From an uncultured Bacteroidales bacterium (lineage in GTDB: Bacteria > Bacteroidota > Bacteroidia > Bacteroidales > FEN-979), in the NCBI GenBank assembly GCA_903916595.1, contig CAIWXI010000039.1, forward strand, positions 1 through 62,781: a stretch of DNA of 62,781 nt, read 5' to 3'. Below, piece after piece: positions 35,769 to 44,026 of this stretch. Under the pieces are notes generated by a model. It was not told the origin of the DNA. It was given only the letters and a program-made list of their open reading frames with translations, and did no database searches. A program made the position numbers and the translations under genes. How positions within the stretch are numbered: the stretch's first letter is position 1; each line of letters begins with the position of its first letter.

Positions 35769-36524
35769 ATGCCTCCGATATCAGCAGTGATCATAGCAAA
35801 AAACGAAGAGGATAAGATCCTGAGCTGTCTTGGTTCGCTGAAATCCTTTGCAGCTGAGATCGTGGTTGTGGATTCCTTGTCGGCCGACCGCACTGCAGAC
35901 ATCTGTCGCAGTGCCGGATGCAGGGTGTTCATCAGGGAATTTGACGGTTACGGGAATCAGAAGCAGTTTGCTGTTGACCAGGCGGTGAACGACTGGGTGA
36001 TCTCGGTAGATGCCGATGAGGAGATTTCACCTGCACTTGCCTCAGAGCTTGCTGTCTTGGCTTCAGCACCCAATCTGCCATTTGATGCTTATAACATCCC
36101 TTTTTCACTGGTCTACATGGGAAGGGTCATGAAGCACAGCGGTCTGGGCCATGAAACGCATCTGAGGTTTTTTAACCGGAAAAAAGGAAGGTTTACAACC
36201 ACTCCTGTCCATGAAGGGATTGTAACGGAAGGTCGTACCGGCAAACTCAAAAACCGTATCCTGCATTATTCGTACAGAGACATCCGCCATCACCTTGAAA
36301 AAATAAATATTTATACAACCCAGGCTGCCGAAGGGCTTACAGCAAAAGGAAAAAAGTATTCCGGCTTCACAGTGGTCTGCAAGTTTCCTCTGAGTTTCTT
36401 CACGATTTATATACTAAAGGGAGGAATTCTTGATGGGTATCCCGGTTTAATATGGTCGTGGTTATCGGCCTTTTACGCTTCATTAAAAATCGCAAAAACC
36501 AAAGAACTTCAGAAAAAACAATGA
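35769..36524 (+). CDS. Family 2 glycosyltransferase (WaaE/KdtX-like)
   Basis: This 251-residue GT-A fold enzyme resembles lipopolysaccharide core glycosyltransferases of the WaaE/KdtX group. The nucleotide-sugar segment ISAVIIAKNEEDKI opens the protein, VVDSLSADRT follows, and the metal-binding DxD is in VDADEEIS near residue 80. It has HYSYRDIRHHLEKIN near 172 and a hydrophobic C-terminal stretch that may dock it on the membrane. The donor and acceptor sugars are unknown. The stop overlaps the start of the deacetylase gene by 4 nt (ATGA). Confidence 0.92.
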   Translation: MPPISAVIIAKNEEDKILSCLGSLKSFAAEIVVVDSLSADRTADICRSAGCRVFIREFDGYGNQKQFAVDQAVNDWVISVDADEEISPALASELAVLASAPNLPFDAYNIPFSLVYMGRVMKHSGLGHETHLRFFNRKKGRFTTTPVHEGIVTEGRTGKLKNRILHYSYRDIRHHLEKINIYTTQAAEGLTAKGKKYSGFTVVCKFPLSFFTIYILKGGILDGYPGLIWSWLSAFYASLKIAKTKELQKKQ

Positions 36525-37336
36525 ACATCATCGAGATCCTTATACCGGTATTGATTTTTGTGGCTCTCGTTTATCTGACCCTTGAATACAGTCTGCTTAT
36601 ACTTCCAAAGAAAGGACTACCGGTACTGATGTATCATAATATTTCCGGCCGTGATGCTGATGGCCTGAATATTCCCGCCGGCAAGCTTGAGCTTCAGTTC
36701 ATGTATTTGAAAGAAAAAGGATACCGGAGTTTATCGCTTAAACAATTGATTGCGTTGAATGAAGAGGGAGGCGCTTTGCCAAAAAAATCGTTTGTGCTTA
36801 CATTCGATGATGCATATCAAAGCGTGGAAGAGAAATTACTTCCCCTTCTTGAACGCTATGATTTCTGTGCCAGTGTTTTTTTGCCGGTAGCATTTGCGGG
36901 AAAATCCAATCTCTGGGATGATGGAAGACTGCAGGTACTTTCGGCAGAATCTCTTCAGAAGATCTCACGAAGCACACGCATCGAGATCGGGATACATTCC
37001 TTCCTTCATAAAAGCTACAACGACATGAACCTGGAAGACATGCAGGAGGATCTCAGGAACAGCCGGCAGACCCTGGAATATTACAAGATACCTTACATCA
37101 ATGTGCTGGCTTACCCCTATGGGGCATATCCAAAAAAAGACCTGAAATTTAAACAAGAGATGTTCGGGATGTTTGCTCAGTCGGGGCTCGCCCTGGCTTT
37201 CAGGATCGGCAACAGAATTAACCGCTTCCCATTCAAAGCAAAGTATGAAGTTAAGCGAATCGACATGAAGGGGACAGATTCCTTTTTTGTTTTCAAAACC
37301 AAACTGAAAAAAGGCCGGGCAAAGATCTTTGCCTGA
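36521..37336 (+). CDS. Membrane-anchored polysaccharide deacetylase (NodB-like)
   Basis: The ATG at 36521 overlaps the glycosyltransferase stop (ATGA), giving 271 residues and placing a transmembrane anchor at about 5-28; an upstream start at 36452 would overlap the previous gene by 73 bp and was rejected. The NodB domain shows LTFDDAY (Asp96/Asp97) and HSFLH (His159 and His163), the metal-binding residues of family 4 carbohydrate esterases. A substrate among surface polysaccharides is likely from its neighbours, the GT2 and the O-antigen ligase. Confidence 0.9.
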   Translation: MNIIEILIPVLIFVALVYLTLEYSLLILPKKGLPVLMYHNISGRDADGLNIPAGKLELQFMYLKEKGYRSLSLKQLIALNEEGGALPKKSFVLTFDDAYQSVEEKLLPLLERYDFCASVFLPVAFAGKSNLWDDGRLQVLSAESLQKISRSTRIEIGIHSFLHKSYNDMNLEDMQEDLRNSRQTLEYYKIPYINVLAYPYGAYPKKDLKFKQEMFGMFAQSGLALAFRIGNRINRFPFKAKYEVKRIDMKGTDSFFVFKTKLKKGRAKIFA

Positions 37337-37341
37337 AACGC

Positions 37342-39000
37342 ATGAAGATAACATTTGCAGATTTTTGCAGGTTCTGGTTTCTGATAGCCCTGGCGGCGCT
37401 GATCTCCATGCTGCCATTTTCGAAGATCGTCATCAGCATCTCAGAGATGGTCCTTACGGGAGCTTGGATTCTGCAAAGGTATGATACGGCCGGTCTGGGG
37501 CGATGGCTTAAAAGAAATTCGTGGCTAAAGGCGGTCATAATGATAATACCTTATGCCTTATTTTTTCTTTTTAAAAGTATTGCCGGAGGTTTTCGCGACC
37601 TGTATAGAAACAAACCGGCGTTGGTCTTTTTCTCATTATTTCTTCTGCACCTTGCAGGCCTGATCTTCACTACCGATTTTGATTACGCCATGAAGGACCT
37701 CAGGACTAAATTTCCGATTCTGTTGATACCTCTTCTTTTAGGGACTTCAAAGCCCCTGGGCAGGCAGTTATTCAATGCCTACCTGTTTCTTTTTCTGCTT
37801 GCGCTTCTGATTGGAACCCTGATGTATTCATGGAAGATATATCATTTAAAATATATTGATATCAGGGATGTTTCCAGAAATGTTTCGCATATCATTCTTG
37901 GCCTGGAGCTGGCTTTGGGCTTATTCATAATGGCCTGGTTTATTGTGAGGCGAACATTTCCTTTATGGAGCAAGGTTCTTTTTGTGCTTGTCTCGGCCTG
38001 GTTTATAATCTATATATTTTATAGCAGATCATTTACCGGCCTGGCTGTTTTTGCCATTACCGCAATGATTCTGCTTCCGATCCTGGTCTTCAGGCAAAAA
38101 AGGCCAGGCCTTAAGATACTCCTGGCCGTGATGATGACCCTTGTTACTGCCGGTGCATTTTTTTATGTAAGCAGGGTTGTTAAAGAATATTATTCGGTCA
38201 ACCCGGTTGACAAAACCCGGCTCGACAGCCTTTCTTCCAGGGGTAACCCCTATGTGCATAACCGGTCGAGCGACTGGACCGAAAACGGCAACTACCTATA
38301 CCTGTATTGTCAGTTCGGCGAGCTGAAAGACACCTGGAACAAACGGAGTAAAATATCGTACGACAGTCTGAGCTTAAGTGGCGAAAAGATTGAACATACA
38401 CTGATCAGGTTTCTTACTTCCAAAAACCTCAGGAAAGATGCCGACGGGGTCAATGCCCTAAACGATGCAGAATTGAAAGCTGTTGAAAGAGGAATTCCAA
38501 ACTACCTTTTTCTCGATCAGTTCAGTATGAGGTCAAGAATCTATGAACTTCTCAGGGGTTATGAAATGTACAAGCGTGACTCTGACCCAACCGGTTATAC
38601 ACTGATGCAGAGAATTGAATTCTGGAAAGCCTCCCTGGGCATTATTGGCGGAAACTGGCTTACCGGTGTGGGAACAGGCGATATGAATGAAGCATTTCAG
38701 CAGCAATATATAAAGATGAACTCAAAGCTGCCCCCCGACCAGCGATGGAGGTCACATAACCAGTTTCTCTCTGTATTTATCGGGTTCGGTATACTGGGAT
38801 TTGCCTGGTTCCTCTTCACTCTTATATATCCAGCCTGGAGGCTCAGGGGCTTCACCGATTATTTTTTCCTGGTTTTTATTATTATTGCCACCCTTTCGAT
38901 GATGACTGAAGATACGCTCGAATCGCAGATGGGGGTTACCTTTTTTACATTCTTCTACTGTTTCTTTCTGTTCGGAAGAAAGGACTATGACCGGATCTGA
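37342..39000 (+). CDS. O-antigen ligase family membrane protein
   Basis: This 552-residue protein has about ten transmembrane helices, with a large periplasmic loop at about 280-450 before the last helices. The loop ends with RIEFWKASLGIIGGNWLTGVGTGDM, the Wzy_C-type R-x-x-x-W and GxGxGD signature, and SHNQFLSVFIGFG follows. Such proteins attach or polymerise O-antigen on lipid A-core. It follows the deacetylase by 5 nt. Its TGA stop directly abuts the TCA (minus-strand stop) of the next gene. Ligase or polymerase activity cannot be told apart from sequence. Confidence 0.87.
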   Translation: MKITFADFCRFWFLIALAALISMLPFSKIVISISEMVLTGAWILQRYDTAGLGRWLKRNSWLKAVIMIIPYALFFLFKSIAGGFRDLYRNKPALVFFSLFLLHLAGLIFTTDFDYAMKDLRTKFPILLIPLLLGTSKPLGRQLFNAYLFLFLLALLIGTLMYSWKIYHLKYIDIRDVSRNVSHIILGLELALGLFIMAWFIVRRTFPLWSKVLFVLVSAWFIIYIFYSRSFTGLAVFAITAMILLPILVFRQKRPGLKILLAVMMTLVTAGAFFYVSRVVKEYYSVNPVDKTRLDSLSSRGNPYVHNRSSDWTENGNYLYLYCQFGELKDTWNKRSKISYDSLSLSGEKIEHTLIRFLTSKNLRKDADGVNALNDAELKAVERGIPNYLFLDQFSMRSRIYELLRGYEMYKRDSDPTGYTLMQRIEFWKASLGIIGGNWLTGVGTGDMNEAFQQQYIKMNSKLPPDQRWRSHNQFLSVFIGFGILGFAWFLFTLIYPAWRLRGFTDYFFLVFIIIATLSMMTEDTLESQMGVTFFTFFYCFFLFGRKDYDRI

Positions 39001-39657
39001 TCAGGGGAAGAAAATAGCGATCTTAAACCCCGCAAAATGCAAACCCACTTTATAGGAAACGATTCTTGGGGGGGGATAAACCTTTGCAGTGTCGGCCTTA
39101 TTAAAATTCTGATAACTTGAATTCAGCGCCTGGTATTTATAGAAGATCTCGTATCCGAACTTCAGGTTTTTAGCTATCTTCATTTTATATCCGACCCCTA
39201 TCATCAAAGCAAACGCACCGCTGCCTTGAGCAATATATGAACGATTCTCACTGGAGCCTCTTGAATACCTGGTCCCTATGCCATAACCCAGGTAAATGTT
39301 CGCAAAAAATGTATTTTCAGTCCGTTTGAAATTATATCCCAGATAGCCATAAACAGGCCAGAACAAGCCGTATCTCCATTTCTCAACACCAATGCTAGCA
39401 CCCAGCAACCAGCGGTTGTTATACATGACTCCGTTCACAGTCTGAAGAGTGGCGACGATCTCGTCATTTTTCACTTTATAAGCGATGCCGTTATAAACGT
39501 CAGTTCCGAAGGAGCCTATGCCTATTGACACACCAAGCTCGGTTTTATTGAAATACTTTAAAGTATTTGAGGCTGTATCGCTTTCCTGCGAAAAACCGCT
39601 TGAGTAAACAATGAGTAAAGCGGCTGTCATTAAGCAAATGCCTGTTCTTCTGATCAT
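39001..39657 (-). CDS. Outer-membrane beta-barrel-like protein of unknown function
   Basis: This 218-residue protein has a signal peptide (1-24, ending SSGFSQ). Alternating hydrophobic/aromatic strands follow (LGVSIGIGSFG, WLLGASIGVEKW, FFANIYLGYGIG, FALMIGVGYKM, VSYKVGLHFAGFKIAIFFP), ending in a hydrophobic strand with terminal Phe-Pro. This is typical of small OMP barrels with eight or so strands. No family function is recognisable. It stands alone, convergent with the O-antigen ligase and divergent from the lipid kinase. Confidence 0.75.
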   Translation of the reverse strand: MIRRTGICLMTAALLIVYSSGFSQESDTASNTLKYFNKTELGVSIGIGSFGTDVYNGIAYKVKNDEIVATLQTVNGVMYNNRWLLGASIGVEKWRYGLFWPVYGYLGYNFKRTENTFFANIYLGYGIGTRYSRGSSENRSYIAQGSGAFALMIGVGYKMKIAKNLKFGYEIFYKYQALNSSYQNFNKADTAKVYPPPRIVSYKVGLHFAGFKIAIFFP

Positions 39658-39726
39658 AGCAGTCCAATTATTTCATAAAGGTAATGCAAAAAATAATTAA
39701 CTTGCCAGACATTAAAAAATTGTTTC

Positions 39727-40647
39727 ATGAAGTGGTTTTTTATTGTCAATCCAAATGCGGGCAGCAGGAAGGGAACCCGTGACTGGCCTAAGATACTGAA
39801 GTTGATTAAAGACTCCGGAATACCTTATGAGGCTGTTTTTTCAACACATCGCGGCCATGCCATTGACCTCACGCTCCATTGTATTAAACAGGGCTTCCGC
39901 CGTATCGCCGTGGTCGGTGGCGACGGCTCGCTGAACGAGGTCCTGAATGGCATCTTCAGTCAGAATGATGTGCCTAAAAACGAAATCCTGGTCGGGATGA
40001 TTCCTGTAGGCACGGGTAACGACTGGTGCAGGATGTTCAATATCCCGTTTGATTATAGGAAAGCCCTGGAAATCCTTATTCAGGGAAAAACTTTTGTGCA
40101 GGACGTGGGAACTGTAACGCATTATCAAAAGGATAAACCTGAAATAAGATATTTCATGAACGTTGCCGGAATGGGTTATGATGCGCTGGTGGCCAAGAAG
40201 ACGAACATCATGAAAGAAAAGGGCCGGGGCGGCCCGCTGGTCTATTTGTATTTTATTTTCGCCAGCCTGTTCCAGTATAATTTCATAGAAGCGGTGATCG
40301 AAGTTGACGGGGAATTCGTCTTCAAAGGCGAAATTTTTTCAATGAATGTGGGGATCTGTAAATATAACGGAGGGGGCATGATGCAGGTACCGTATGCAAT
40401 TCCTGATGACGGATTGCTCGACGTGACCCTGATAAAAAAAGCCCCGAAATATGTCGTGATACAACACACCCGGAAATTATATAACGGCACGCTCGTAAAT
40501 TTGCCCATGGTGAAAACATTCAGGGGTAAACATATCAGAATCCGCTCAACAGGCAGGATCTACCTTGAAACCGACGGGGAATCGCTGGGGCATACACCTT
40601 TTACGTTTGAAATAATTCCTTTAGGGATCAGGACAGTGGTTGGGTAA
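39727..40647 (+). CDS. Diacylglycerol/sphingosine kinase family lipid kinase
   Basis: This 306-residue protein has the DAGK catalytic signature GGDGSLNEVLNGI (GGDGS at 64-68), the N-terminal NPNAGSRKG nucleotide-binding segment and MIPVGTGNDWCR, all typical of the YegS/DgkB/sphingosine-kinase fold. It would phosphorylate a lipid using ATP. Bacteroidota make sphingolipids, so a sphingoid or diacylglycerol substrate are both possible. Its 3' end overlaps the convergent ispG gene by 20 bp. Confidence 0.92.
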   Translation: MKWFFIVNPNAGSRKGTRDWPKILKLIKDSGIPYEAVFSTHRGHAIDLTLHCIKQGFRRIAVVGGDGSLNEVLNGIFSQNDVPKNEILVGMIPVGTGNDWCRMFNIPFDYRKALEILIQGKTFVQDVGTVTHYQKDKPEIRYFMNVAGMGYDALVAKKTNIMKEKGRGGPLVYLYFIFASLFQYNFIEAVIEVDGEFVFKGEIFSMNVGICKYNGGGMMQVPYAIPDDGLLDVTLIKKAPKYVVIQHTRKLYNGTLVNLPMVKTFRGKHIRIRSTGRIYLETDGESLGHTPFTFEIIPLGIRTVVG

Positions 40648-41827
40648 CAGGATCGACCCAGTCGCCGTTTTCCCGGATCAGCCTGATAAGTTCGGCAACT
40701 GCATCACTTTCGGGAATATTCTTCCGCAGGACTTTCTGACCTTTATACAGCATCACTTTTCCTCTTGCGCCTCCCACATAGCCGTAATCAGCGTCGGCCA
40801 TTTCGCCCGGGCCGTTCACGATGCAGCCCATTACCGCGATCTTAAGCCCAACCAGATGTCCTGTGGCCTCTTTCACATTCAGAACGGCCTCCTGAATGTT
40901 GAACAGGGTTCGGGCACATGAGGGACAGGAAATGAATTCAGTTCGGGTAATTCTTGCACCCGTAGCCTGCAGAATACCATAAGCAACCGGTATTTCGAAT
41001 TCGGGATCTTCGGTGATGGAAACCCTGATAGTATCTCCGATTCCATCGGCAAGGAGGCTGCCGATACCGACGGCTGATTTCAGTCGCCCATCCTCACCCG
41101 CCCCGGCTTCAGTAACACCAAGGTGCAGGGGATAATCCATTCCTTCCGATCGCATTGCTTTTACCAGCAGGCGGTTCGACTGTATCATAATACGGGTGTT
41201 ACTTGCTTTAAGTGAAAGTACCAGGTTTCCGAACCCATGATGTTCACAGATCCTGGCAAACTCTAAAGCCGATTCAACCATGCCTTTAGGAGTGTCGCCG
41301 TATCTGCTGATAATACGTTCAGAGAGGGAACCGTGATTTACCCCGATCCGGATAGCAGTCCCGTTTTGGTTGCAGATCTTCAGAAGGGGTGACAAGCGTT
41401 CAGAAAGAACTTCCAGCTCCCGGCTGTAATTGCTGTTGTCCATCCAGTATCCTGCATCCTGCATCCTGCCTTTTTTATCGATATAATTCCCTGGATTGAT
41501 CCTTATTTTCTCAACAAAATGAGCTGTCAGCTCGGCAATGGCAGGGTTAAAATGTACATCGGCAATGACAGGAGTTTTAAATCCTTCTTTTCTCAGAACA
41601 TCCCTGATGACTTTCAGGTTTTCGGCCTCTTTCATCCCCGGTACGGCTACACGAACATATTCACAACCCGCATCTATCATCCGTATGGCCTGAGCGACCG
41701 TTGAACGTGTATCGAGAGTGTCGGTATTGGTCATCGACTGAACGCGGATGGGATTGCTGCCTCCCACAGGTACACCGCCGATATCAATGACCCGGGTATT
41801 GAAACGAGAGTATAATGGTTTGGACAT
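40628..41827 (-). CDS. ispG: 4-hydroxy-3-methylbut-2-enyl diphosphate synthase, short form
   Basis: IspG (GcpE) carries out the penultimate step of the MEP isoprenoid pathway with a [4Fe-4S] cluster. The 399-residue protein has the N-terminal TIM barrel (VQSMTNTDTLDTRSTVAQ, PVIADVHFNP, IRINPGN) and the C-terminal cluster-binding domain with CPSCART and MGCIVNGPGEMADAD, providing three cysteines and a glutamate. It lacks the large middle insertion that makes most Bacteroidota and plant enzymes about 600 residues or longer. The ATG lies five nt after a TAATTTTG box, suggesting a leaderless mRNA. Confidence 0.96.
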   Translation of the reverse strand: MSKPLYSRFNTRVIDIGGVPVGGSNPIRVQSMTNTDTLDTRSTVAQAIRMIDAGCEYVRVAVPGMKEAENLKVIRDVLRKEGFKTPVIADVHFNPAIAELTAHFVEKIRINPGNYIDKKGRMQDAGYWMDNSNYSRELEVLSERLSPLLKICNQNGTAIRIGVNHGSLSERIISRYGDTPKGMVESALEFARICEHHGFGNLVLSLKASNTRIMIQSNRLLVKAMRSEGMDYPLHLGVTEAGAGEDGRLKSAVGIGSLLADGIGDTIRVSITEDPEFEIPVAYGILQATGARITRTEFISCPSCARTLFNIQEAVLNVKEATGHLVGLKIAVMGCIVNGPGEMADADYGYVGGARGKVMLYKGQKVLRKNIPESDAVAELIRLIRENGDWVDPVTQPLS

Positions 41828-41831
41828 GATG

Positions 41832-41839
41832 CAAAATTA
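41832..41839 (-). promoter_or_regulatory. Putative -7 box (TAATTTTG) giving a nearly leaderless ispG mRNA
   Basis: The minus strand reads TAATTTTGCATC directly before the ispG ATG. Transcripts from this box would begin within a few nt of the start codon. The upstream octamer tract provides a TTTC 18 nt before the box at the position expected for a -33 element. Confidence 0.4.
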
Positions 41840-41842
41840 AAA

Positions 41843-41866
41843 AAATAGCGAAATGGTGAAATGGTG
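41843..41866 (+). repeat. Octamer tandem repeat AAATRGYG, 3 copies
   Basis: Three contiguous copies (AAATAGCG, AAATGGTG, AAATGGTG) lie between ispG and tsaB. They are antisense to both flanking genes and belong to the octamer family repeated elsewhere in the window. Confidence 0.9.
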
Positions 41867-41872
41867 AAAATC

Positions 41873-41914
41873 ATTCGATATTCAATATTCGACATTCAAT
41901 ATTCGACATTCAAT
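41873..41914 (+). repeat. 14-bp tandem repeat ATTCGAYATTCAAT, 3 copies
   Basis: Three contiguous 14-bp units follow the octamer tract after a 6-nt gap, and the last unit contains the tsaB stop codon (minus strand, 41912-41910). Units differ only by one C/T change. Confidence 0.9.
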
Positions 41915-42608
41915 CCTTCAGTCCTTTAACCCTCGGCTTTCCTGCCACAAAGTCCTTCAGATAATAAGGTTCAAAATAAGCCAGGTCCTCAAACGCTCCG
42001 GCACTGAGTTTTTCCATGGCCAGAGGATAAAGGAAGGCTGCAGAAAGTTTAAAATTCTCTAAGAAAGCAGCATGGTGATGCGAGCCAAGCAGGGGCTTGC
42101 ATTTTTCTGCTCCTTCTCCGGCGAAAACGATAGTTTCTGAATCCAGGAGTCCGGCAAATGAAGATTCGGTAATAATTTCTGCTGAAACGGGACGGATTAC
42201 TGCAAGAGAGAAGTCATAAACTGCAGTATATACCTCCATTCTTCTGGCATCGAGCATGGGACAAAGCAGTCCGCCTTCATTTCCTGACAGTTCACGCATA
42301 CCAAAAGCCAGAGATTTGAGTGTGGAAATGGCGATCAATGGTTTTTCAAGTGCATAGCAGAACCCTTTGGCTGCTGCAACTCCAATCCTTAACCCGGTAT
42401 AGGAGCCGGGTCCCATGCTAACGGCAATGGCTGCCAACTCATGCATTTCAAGACCGGCATCAAGAAGAGCAGATTCAATAAGATTTGTTAAACCGGAGGA
42501 ATGAGCGTTTTCCTGCTCGGATTTCCGGCAGCTTAGAATACGGTCTTCATTTCCGATAGCAACGGAACACACCCGGGAGGAAGTTTCAAGACAAAGGATA
42601 GAGCCCAT
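41910..42608 (-). CDS. tsaB: tRNA threonylcarbamoyladenosine biosynthesis protein TsaB
   Basis: This 232-residue actin-like ATPase-fold protein is the scaffold partner of TsaD/TsaE in making t6A37 on ANN-decoding tRNAs. The N-terminal ILCLETSSRVCSVAIG phosphate-binding segment and VSMGPGSYTGLRIGVAAAKG block are diagnostic. The stop codon is inside a 14-bp tandem repeat. It lies 3 nt after the efflux adaptor gene, so it is at the end of the TolC-adaptor transcript. Confidence 0.94.
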   Translation of the reverse strand: MGSILCLETSSRVCSVAIGNEDRILSCRKSEQENAHSSGLTNLIESALLDAGLEMHELAAIAVSMGPGSYTGLRIGVAAAKGFCYALEKPLIAISTLKSLAFGMRELSGNEGGLLCPMLDARRMEVYTAVYDFSLAVIRPVSAEIITESSFAGLLDSETIVFAGEGAEKCKPLLGSHHHAAFLENFKLSAAFLYPLAMEKLSAGAFEDLAYFEPYYLKDFVAGKPRVKGLKD

Positions 42609-42611
42609 TGG

Positions 42612-43991
42612 CTATTTTTCCTTTTCAAAAAGATCTTTTTTGTCGACCTTCTTCACCTTGTCCCCGTCTTTAAGGGTCTTTGAAACAAGCGAATAGGGTG
42701 CCACAATAAGTTCATCTCCCAGTTTCAGTCCTGAGAGGACCTGGATGTTGGTATTATCCTGGATGCCAGTCTTGATATCAACTTTTTTGGCAGTTCCATC
42801 GGCAAAAATAAAAACACATTCCTTGACCTCATCCGATTTTTTCCTGGTGCTTACAAAAGTGATCTTGTCATCACCGTCATCCTTGGTTTTCTGTGTTTTC
42901 TCGTTGAGCTTGTCGAGGCTGTCTTTGGCAACCCTTGTAGTCACAGCCTGTATAGGAACCGACAAAGTGTTAATGGCAGTTTCAGTTTGTATTTCAACAG
43001 TGCAGGACATACCCGGGCGGAAAGGCGAAAAATCAGGTCTGGCGGGGTCGAGCAGATCCTGGTAGGCTTCTTTAAGCAGGTGGATCTTAACATTGAAATT
43101 GGTTACCTGGTCAACACTTACACCTGTTGTATTGGCTGATGTTGCAATTTCCGTAACGATGCCTTTAAACTTCCGGTTCAGATATGCATCGACTTCAATC
43201 AGCGCTGTATCCCCCATTCTGACGCGGACGATATCATTCTCGTTCACTTCAACCAGAGCCTGCATTGCATTCAGATTTGCAATACGCATGATCTCTGTAC
43301 CACTCGAAAACTGAGATGCCCCGGTAACCCGTTCACCTTGTAAGACACTGAGTTTTGAAACAGTACCGTCGTTCGGGGCAAAAATCGCCGTACGGTTCAG
43401 ATCTTCCTTTGACCGTTTCAGGGCCGCTTCAGAGTTTTTGACCATAAATTCAGATGCCTTTATATCCTGTTCCCCGGCATTGACCTGAGCGGTTGAAACC
43501 TGGAAAGAAGCTCTGGCCTGGTCATATTCGGCTTTCGAAATCACATTCTGCTGGAATAACTTCTCCTGACGTTCAAATGTAAGTCTTGAATTTTCAAACG
43601 TTGCCTTTGACTGGGCCAGCCTTGCCTTAGCGTTAGCCAGGTTTGCCTTTTGTGTATTTAATGATGCTTCGCTTTGATCGAAAGCAGAGATATAGATCTC
43701 AGGGTCGATTTTTGCCAGCAGGGTTCCTTGTTTTACCTGTTCACCTTCTTTCACGGTAAGTTCAACCACTTCACCAGAAATATACGGACTTATTTTTATA
43801 TCTTTTTCAGGCTGGATCTTGCCATTTGAAGATACCGTTTGGATGATGGTCCTTTTCGTGACTTTCTCGGTAGAAACTTTCTGGCTGTCGCTGCCTTTTC
43901 CTTTGATTACCGCAAAGACTGCGATAACTGCAACAACAGCAACCGCTGCAATGATGATCCATATTTTTTTCCTGGATTTTGCTGAGCTCAT
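42612..43991 (-). CDS. Efflux periplasmic adaptor subunit (MacA/HlyD-like)
   Basis: This 459-residue membrane fusion protein has an N-terminal transmembrane anchor (about 10-28), a lipoyl/barrel-sandwich half (SGEVVELTVKEGEQVKQGTLLAKID), a long coiled-coil hairpin at about 110-205 rich in alanine and glutamine, the returning half-motif FAPNDGTVSKLSVLQGERV, and beta-barrel and membrane-proximal domains. It would bridge an inner-membrane pump to TolC. The TolC gene is immediately upstream on the same strand. The pump itself, for example a MacB-type ABC permease, is not in this locus. Confidence 0.92.
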   Translation of the reverse strand: MSSAKSRKKIWIIIAAVAVVAVIAVFAVIKGKGSDSQKVSTEKVTKRTIIQTVSSNGKIQPEKDIKISPYISGEVVELTVKEGEQVKQGTLLAKIDPEIYISAFDQSEASLNTQKANLANAKARLAQSKATFENSRLTFERQEKLFQQNVISKAEYDQARASFQVSTAQVNAGEQDIKASEFMVKNSEAALKRSKEDLNRTAIFAPNDGTVSKLSVLQGERVTGASQFSSGTEIMRIANLNAMQALVEVNENDIVRVRMGDTALIEVDAYLNRKFKGIVTEIATSANTTGVSVDQVTNFNVKIHLLKEAYQDLLDPARPDFSPFRPGMSCTVEIQTETAINTLSVPIQAVTTRVAKDSLDKLNEKTQKTKDDGDDKITFVSTRKKSDEVKECVFIFADGTAKKVDIKTGIQDNTNIQVLSGLKLGDELIVAPYSLVSKTLKDGDKVKKVDKKDLFEKEK

Positions 43992-44026
43992 GTAAAGAGT
44001 ATTTATTTTATTTAAGGATAAGGCTT

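Noticed and set aside
36452-36520. Longer N-terminus for the polysaccharide deacetylase
   Set aside because: It overlaps the glycosyltransferase gene; the ATG at 36521 gives the usual 4-nt overlap and a proper membrane anchor.
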